Shown here piece by piece: positions 55,301 to 61,300 of a stretch of DNA of 64,000 nt (the stretch's first letter is position 1; each line of letters opens with the position of its first letter). The stretch lies in contig VZTJ01003846.1 in assembly GCA_013397795.1 (NCBI GenBank), positions 933,474 to 997,473 on the forward strand. Reading direction: 5' to 3'. The stretch comes from Orthonyx spaldingii. Lineage: Eukaryota; Chordata; Aves; Passeriformes; Orthonychidae. A program made the position numbers and the translations under genes. Below the pieces are notes generated by a model that saw only the letters and a list, made by a program, of their open reading frames with translations, made no database searches and had not been told where the DNA came from.

Positions 55301-58300
55301 TTTTATATTTTTTTCCTTTTTTTGTGGTACATCACACTTTCAAATGTCCTTATCTTTTATGTGATAATTAGAGGCTAGGTCCTTACTTCATAATAGGCTA
55401 AAAAGCCCTCAGTCCAATATTCATAGAAAAATGTTGAAAGCAATATACAGAAATAAACCTGGTCACTTTGTGAGCATCTTGTATGTCTTAATAATTTTTT
55501 GAGTTTCATTTTAAAGATAGGCTTCGGTTTTTGAGATATTTCTGCTTTTTTTCATATGGTTTTTATTTTTCTTTGATGGTCTGCTAAAGAAATACCACGA
55601 AAAAGGTGCTTCTTGGGAACTGAATTCATTCCAATTCATGTTGCATAGTGGGTTCTGAGGGACTAGCAGTAGGGAAATGACCAATTAATGGTAATTTTGT
55701 GATTTATTTGTTTTCTTCACAGCTACTCTCCAGCAGTTGATTTCAGACACGATGGTACGCTGGGCTCAGGAGTCAGTGATAGAAGACCCGGAGTTAGTGA
55801 GGGCCATGTTTGTATTGCTACATCGCCAGTATGATGGTATTGGTGGCTTGGTTCGAGCTCTACCAAAGACCTACACCATAAATAGTGTGTCTGTGGAAGA
55901 CACCATCAATCTTCTGGCATCCCTCGGCCAAATCCGTTCCTTGCTTAGTGTCAGAATGGGGAAGGAAGAGGAGAAGCTTATGATTCGTGGATTAGGGTAA
56001 ATAACTGGAGTGTAACTTCTCTTTATTTACAGATTTTTGGTTTTTTTTTTATTTGCTGTATGGCTATGACCAAGGTTGTACATGAAGTTGGAACTTGAAT
56101 ATGGGTGTAAATGCAGACACTGCTCTCAGTTATATAGTATCCTCAGTTGTAAGATAAAGCCTTTGCAGCATTATATGTATCATTTTGGGGGAGAAGCAGT
56201 TCACATCTGTAAGGCTTCTGAAAAAAGTTAAAAACATGTATTTATGGTATCAAAATCTATCTCGTTGCTATAGTTTAAATAGTATGGCTGTGAAGAATCC
56301 TGTCAAGAATACTATCCATTTTTTATAACTGCATTGACTATTGGCTTTTGACACATACAATTTCCCCCAGCAGTCAGCTAATGGAGTTTTGCCTACCCAT
56401 GTCTGTACATATGCCATCTTTTTTATTGCACTAAATGTAGATGGTATGTTTGAACTATGAAGTAGTTCACACAGTGTTATTCTTCCTAATGATATGATTA
56501 ATAGTAGTGAAGTATAGGCTAATAAAGGGCTCAATTGCAGAAAACAGTAAAGCAAACATGATAATCTCTAGTGCGAAAGAGGTTGGTTGGTTTTTTTCTC
56601 TCATGTTTTTCAAAGAGATGTCTTTTGATATTAAGCATCAGCTGTGATCTGTTGAAAATCTCCAGTCAGCAAGATCAATGAGAACCAAAGACAGCATTAT
56701 ATAAAGAATGCCAGTAATGCAAGCAGAAGCGAAGCTTTTGTTGTGCAAAATACTTTTTGGGTTTTTTTTTTAGCTTACTGAAAACCTCAAGTATCCAAAT
56801 AATGTCTATACATAATTTTGTATTTTCATTATGAACAATATCTACTTCTTAGACAGCAGGTCTCATCAAAGTTTCATGGTTGTTGCAGTCTTTGGTGTAC
56901 TCATGGTACGGCTTTTGCAGAAGGTAGGGTCTGGCATCTGTCAAGAGACACAAAGTACTGGCATTTCTAAATCTAGCTTTTTATTGAAAGTTGAAATTGA
57001 AAATATTTCATTTCACTTCAGTTCATGAACTCTAAAATGAGTGAGTGATTACTAGATTTGGTTTTCATGTCATGTTCTGTGTTTAGTTCTTACACATTTT
57101 TTTCCTCAACATTTTCTACAGTGAATTAAAACCCAAGATTTTCTGAATCTGTTTAGTGTTAACAGTGTTTTTGCTTCTATTTAAAAGTCTGGTGTAAATT
57201 ATGCCACTGTTCTCACTACCTCTTCCTATCACCTTTCTTGGTAGTCTCTATAAACTCTTGTTTAGCTTGTAAGTTACCCAGCTCTTCTATTAGTACCTTT
57301 TATAGGCTAACCTGAGCTCCAACGCCTCTTTAGAAATGCCATTTTTTTTTGCTGTGAGTGGTATTCCATTCTTTCAGCTGAGAAATTGAAGTGTTACTCA
57401 TTGCTGCTTTAAAACTCAGTTTCCTCAGAAATGCTGTTAAGATTTTTTTTTTTCCTAAGTGTTACATTTTATAATACAGTTCACAGTTAAACAAAACACT
57501 GAAAGTACTTTGCAAAGCCCTTGAGGTGACATTTTGACTTTCTGTACTGCTTTCAGTAAAAGAAAGCTGCTGCAGACAAATAAGAGTTTAGAATGCCTTG
57601 GAAGATTGATACCAGTGAGGTCTTTTTCCAAGCATGAAGCATTAGTGAAGAAAGGAGGTGAGACAGGTTTTGGAGGCATGGCCTATAATCACTGATATGA
57701 AGTTCAGTTTTAGGTTTTGGGGAAAAAAATTACTGGGAGTCAAAAATTCTGATAGCGTCAAATAGTCTTCTTCATGTCCATCTTTTTAGAGGTTGAATTT
57801 TCCTTGCCTAAGTGTAGGAGTTTTAGGTCAGGAAGGGGGGAAAAAAAAAGACTGTTTAAAATGTGCAGTGAAATTTGAACAGTTGCCAACAGTATTTTCT
57901 CTAGTGACCTGCTAATCCTTTTCTTCTATGACCTAATTGCTTTCACAGTTATTTATGGGTTGTATTTGGCTTCAAGACTAATTACAGTTTTTAGAAATTT
58001 AATTACTTTTTAAACCAGACATTTTTATTGGATATATCATGTCAAATAAAATATTGACATTGTGATCTTAAAGACTGATTTTAAATATGCAAATGTGTTC
58101 TGGTGAAATACGTAGAAGAGAAGAGTTCTGCTGAACAGTAACTCATGAATAATATTTGTGCAGTTTCTGGTTTTGATGCTTAGAAGATAGCTGGAAATCT
58201 CTTTCCCCTAGGATTTTTTTATTGCTTTTGAGGGCAGATAGCAAATGTCTCCAGGTTTTAATAATCTAAAATGTATTTTGTGTAAAAAAATATTGAATAA

Positions 58301-61300
58301 TTGAATTTAAAATTTAAAATAATATTGCAGTTTTGATGATACTCTTGTCAGAACATAGGTTTAGATTTGAATGGAATTTCTAATGAAAGTAGAAGAGTCT
58401 CCTACTCCAGTGTAATCAAGGGATAATTAGTGCCGTAATTATAATGTGGGAAAAGAAAGCACACAATGTACATAGAAAAATAGGAGAGATTGAAACTCAA
58501 TGGAAGAAGTCCCTGAGGTAGTTTTTTTCTTTGGGTGGTAGTGAAGAATTGCACAGCAAATCAGCTTTGCAAATAGCATAATAGGTAAACTATTGGTCCA
58601 TAACATTTTTTATTTTGTTTTCCTGTAGAGACATCATGAATAATAAAGTATTTTACCAACATCCAAATCTCATGAGAGCTTTAGGCATGCATGAAACTGT
58701 CATGGAAGTGATGGTAAATGTGCTTGGTGGAGGAGAATCCAAGGTAAAGCAATTCACTGTTAGAAGGCAGAGAGTTTAGAATACAGCTGTTCAAAGCTTT
58801 TTTCCTATAAGATGCTGAGCTGTCACTGGGGGTACTGCGACCATAACCTCTTACTAATTTCCATTAGCATAATAGTTGACAAAGTTTTTTAGAAGAATCC
58901 AGAGGAAGGTATTATTAGCATTGTAATTTCAGATGTTTAAAGAAAAAACTGTAACACTTTCTATGCTTGTTATGTTTTAAAGAGGAGATTTTTATTTACT
59001 AATTTTACTTTTTATTTACTAATTAGAAAACAATTTAATATTATTCTATGAAACTCAGTATTCACTTCTTTCATGTTTGAATTTAGAATCTGTGGGTGAT
59101 CCCAGCTTTTGTTTTTAAAGCTTATACCTTTATCTTTGAGGCTTAAGGTGTTGCTAACTACCTGAGAAAGTCCTGTTGATTCCAGTGAGAAAGCTAAGCA
59201 GTTACCTTCCCTGTGGGGCAATGAGTATAACACCTACATATTAGTATGTTAAAAGGCTTTACATAAATGATCCTATGCATGTTATATGTCTGCCTTAGAG
59301 TTTGCACTTCAGTCTGGTTTTATTTGCTTCCTAGGAAATCACTTTCCCAAAGATGGTGGCAAACTGCTGTCGTTTTCTATGTTATTTTTGCCGCATCAGC
59401 AGGCAGAATCAAAAAGCTATGTTTGATCATCTTAGCTATTTATTGGAAAACAGCAGTGTTGGCCTTGGTAAGTATTAAAATAAAATTGGAAACTTCCTGC
59501 TGTTTATATATGAAACCTCCAGTATTTTTCTGCATCTCTCTGTTTACTTACTCTGTATTGAAGTTTCTCCTTTTTCTGGTGCAAAATATCTTCATTGTCA
59601 TTATGATTCAATTATCATTACAGATTCAAGTATTGCTAACTTCAAACAACTCCCGTGAGAGTAGCATTAAGTTGAGCTAATTTAGTACACTTTGTTGTAT
59701 ATGCCTGAACATTCAGAGAGACTTAGTGGTTAGTTGCTCTTTTTAAGGAACAGAATATATTCCTGTTTTGACAAAGAGAATCATTAATACATTTTGGCAG
59801 CATTTCATTAAGGCTTACCTCTCAGTGCTCAAGCTTGCAACCCTACACTTTTTTCTGTATACTGTTCAGTATACAGCTATGGCAATGGGAGAAATACAGA
59901 ACTCATTTCCTTGATTAGATGGATGATTAGATGCTCAGAAATGAACCTTGAAATTTTCTTAACATGTTTGTTTTCCTTTTCACGGCTGAAGCATTGTAGA
60001 GGAAATACATTTATTCTTATTTAATTTAGTACTTGAAATTAACAATACATAAGTATTTAGGAATCATCATGATAATTTTGTAAATGAACACAAATGTATT
60101 AATGTAAAGGCATAGCACAGAAGAATAAACTCAAAATCTTTTTGAAGAGGGAGTGCCCAAATCAAATGCATTTGGAGTGTCAGTATGAAAACCTTAGATT
60201 TTTCTAATGCTGTATTTGCCACCATTTTTAAAAGAAATATGTAATGTATAATCTTATATTTTAAAACTTAAAGATATTTTTTATTTCAATGGATTTGGTG
60301 GCATGTCCATGTATTAGACATAAAATCATTGCTGCACTTTCCTCAAGACAAAGTTGTGTCAGTTAGGAAAATTAGAATGAGATCTTAAAGCAAAGCATAT
60401 GATAAGAACAGGAATGTGTAAGACAAGTTGTTTCTAGCTTGAACATTTATATTGTATTTTCATTTCATATCAGTGTCAAATTTCATAAAAGTGCCTGATG
60501 ATTTATTATAAACTGAGAAGTATAAATTATATATTTATAATCATGTGCTAAGTAATGACAAAATGTTGCATCTTATTTAAAAAACGGTAATGCATTTCTT
60601 ATGAATTTGTTGGGTTTTATTAAATTGGTGTTAAAACTAAATGTTGTTTTAACAGCCTCTCCTTCTATGCGAGGATCAACTCCTTTAGATGTTGCTGCAG
60701 CGTCTGTAATGGATAACAATGAACTCGCTCTGGCTTTAAGGGAGCCTGATCTGGAGAAGGTTGGTAGCTTCTTCATCAAGCATTTTTTTCTCCTGTAGAG
60801 AGGAGAAGATACCTGTTTCTTGGAGTAAGCAAAATTCAAGATTGTATGGGAGTTTCTGGTACTTTTCGGGAGCAGACTGAGAATCTGGTTGTTTGTTCTT
60901 TCTGCTGGTGGTCTGAAAAGTTGAACTGAGTTTGTGGTGATTACACACACCAGTTGTAGCCAAAAGGAATTGCTTCAAAGGCAGCTCTTAATTTTGCAGT
61001 AGTGGAGTCCATATGCAACAAAACTTTGTTGCTAAAATCTTTCTTTATTGTTCTTTTGAATAGTGATATGCAGTGGTGACATAATACAATAGGGGTTACT
61101 AGGAACTTTGTGACAACTTGTTACAGTATATGACAGATTTTCATAGAGATATCTGTCTATATCTGTCGTATTTTCCCCTAACATTTAAACCTGCTTCAGT
61201 AAAATTTGAAGAAATTTGGATTAATTACACTAAAGAATACAACACTCAAGAGAACCTGTGACAGTTGTGTAGTATATGTAAATTGCTGCTGCGAGAAGGA

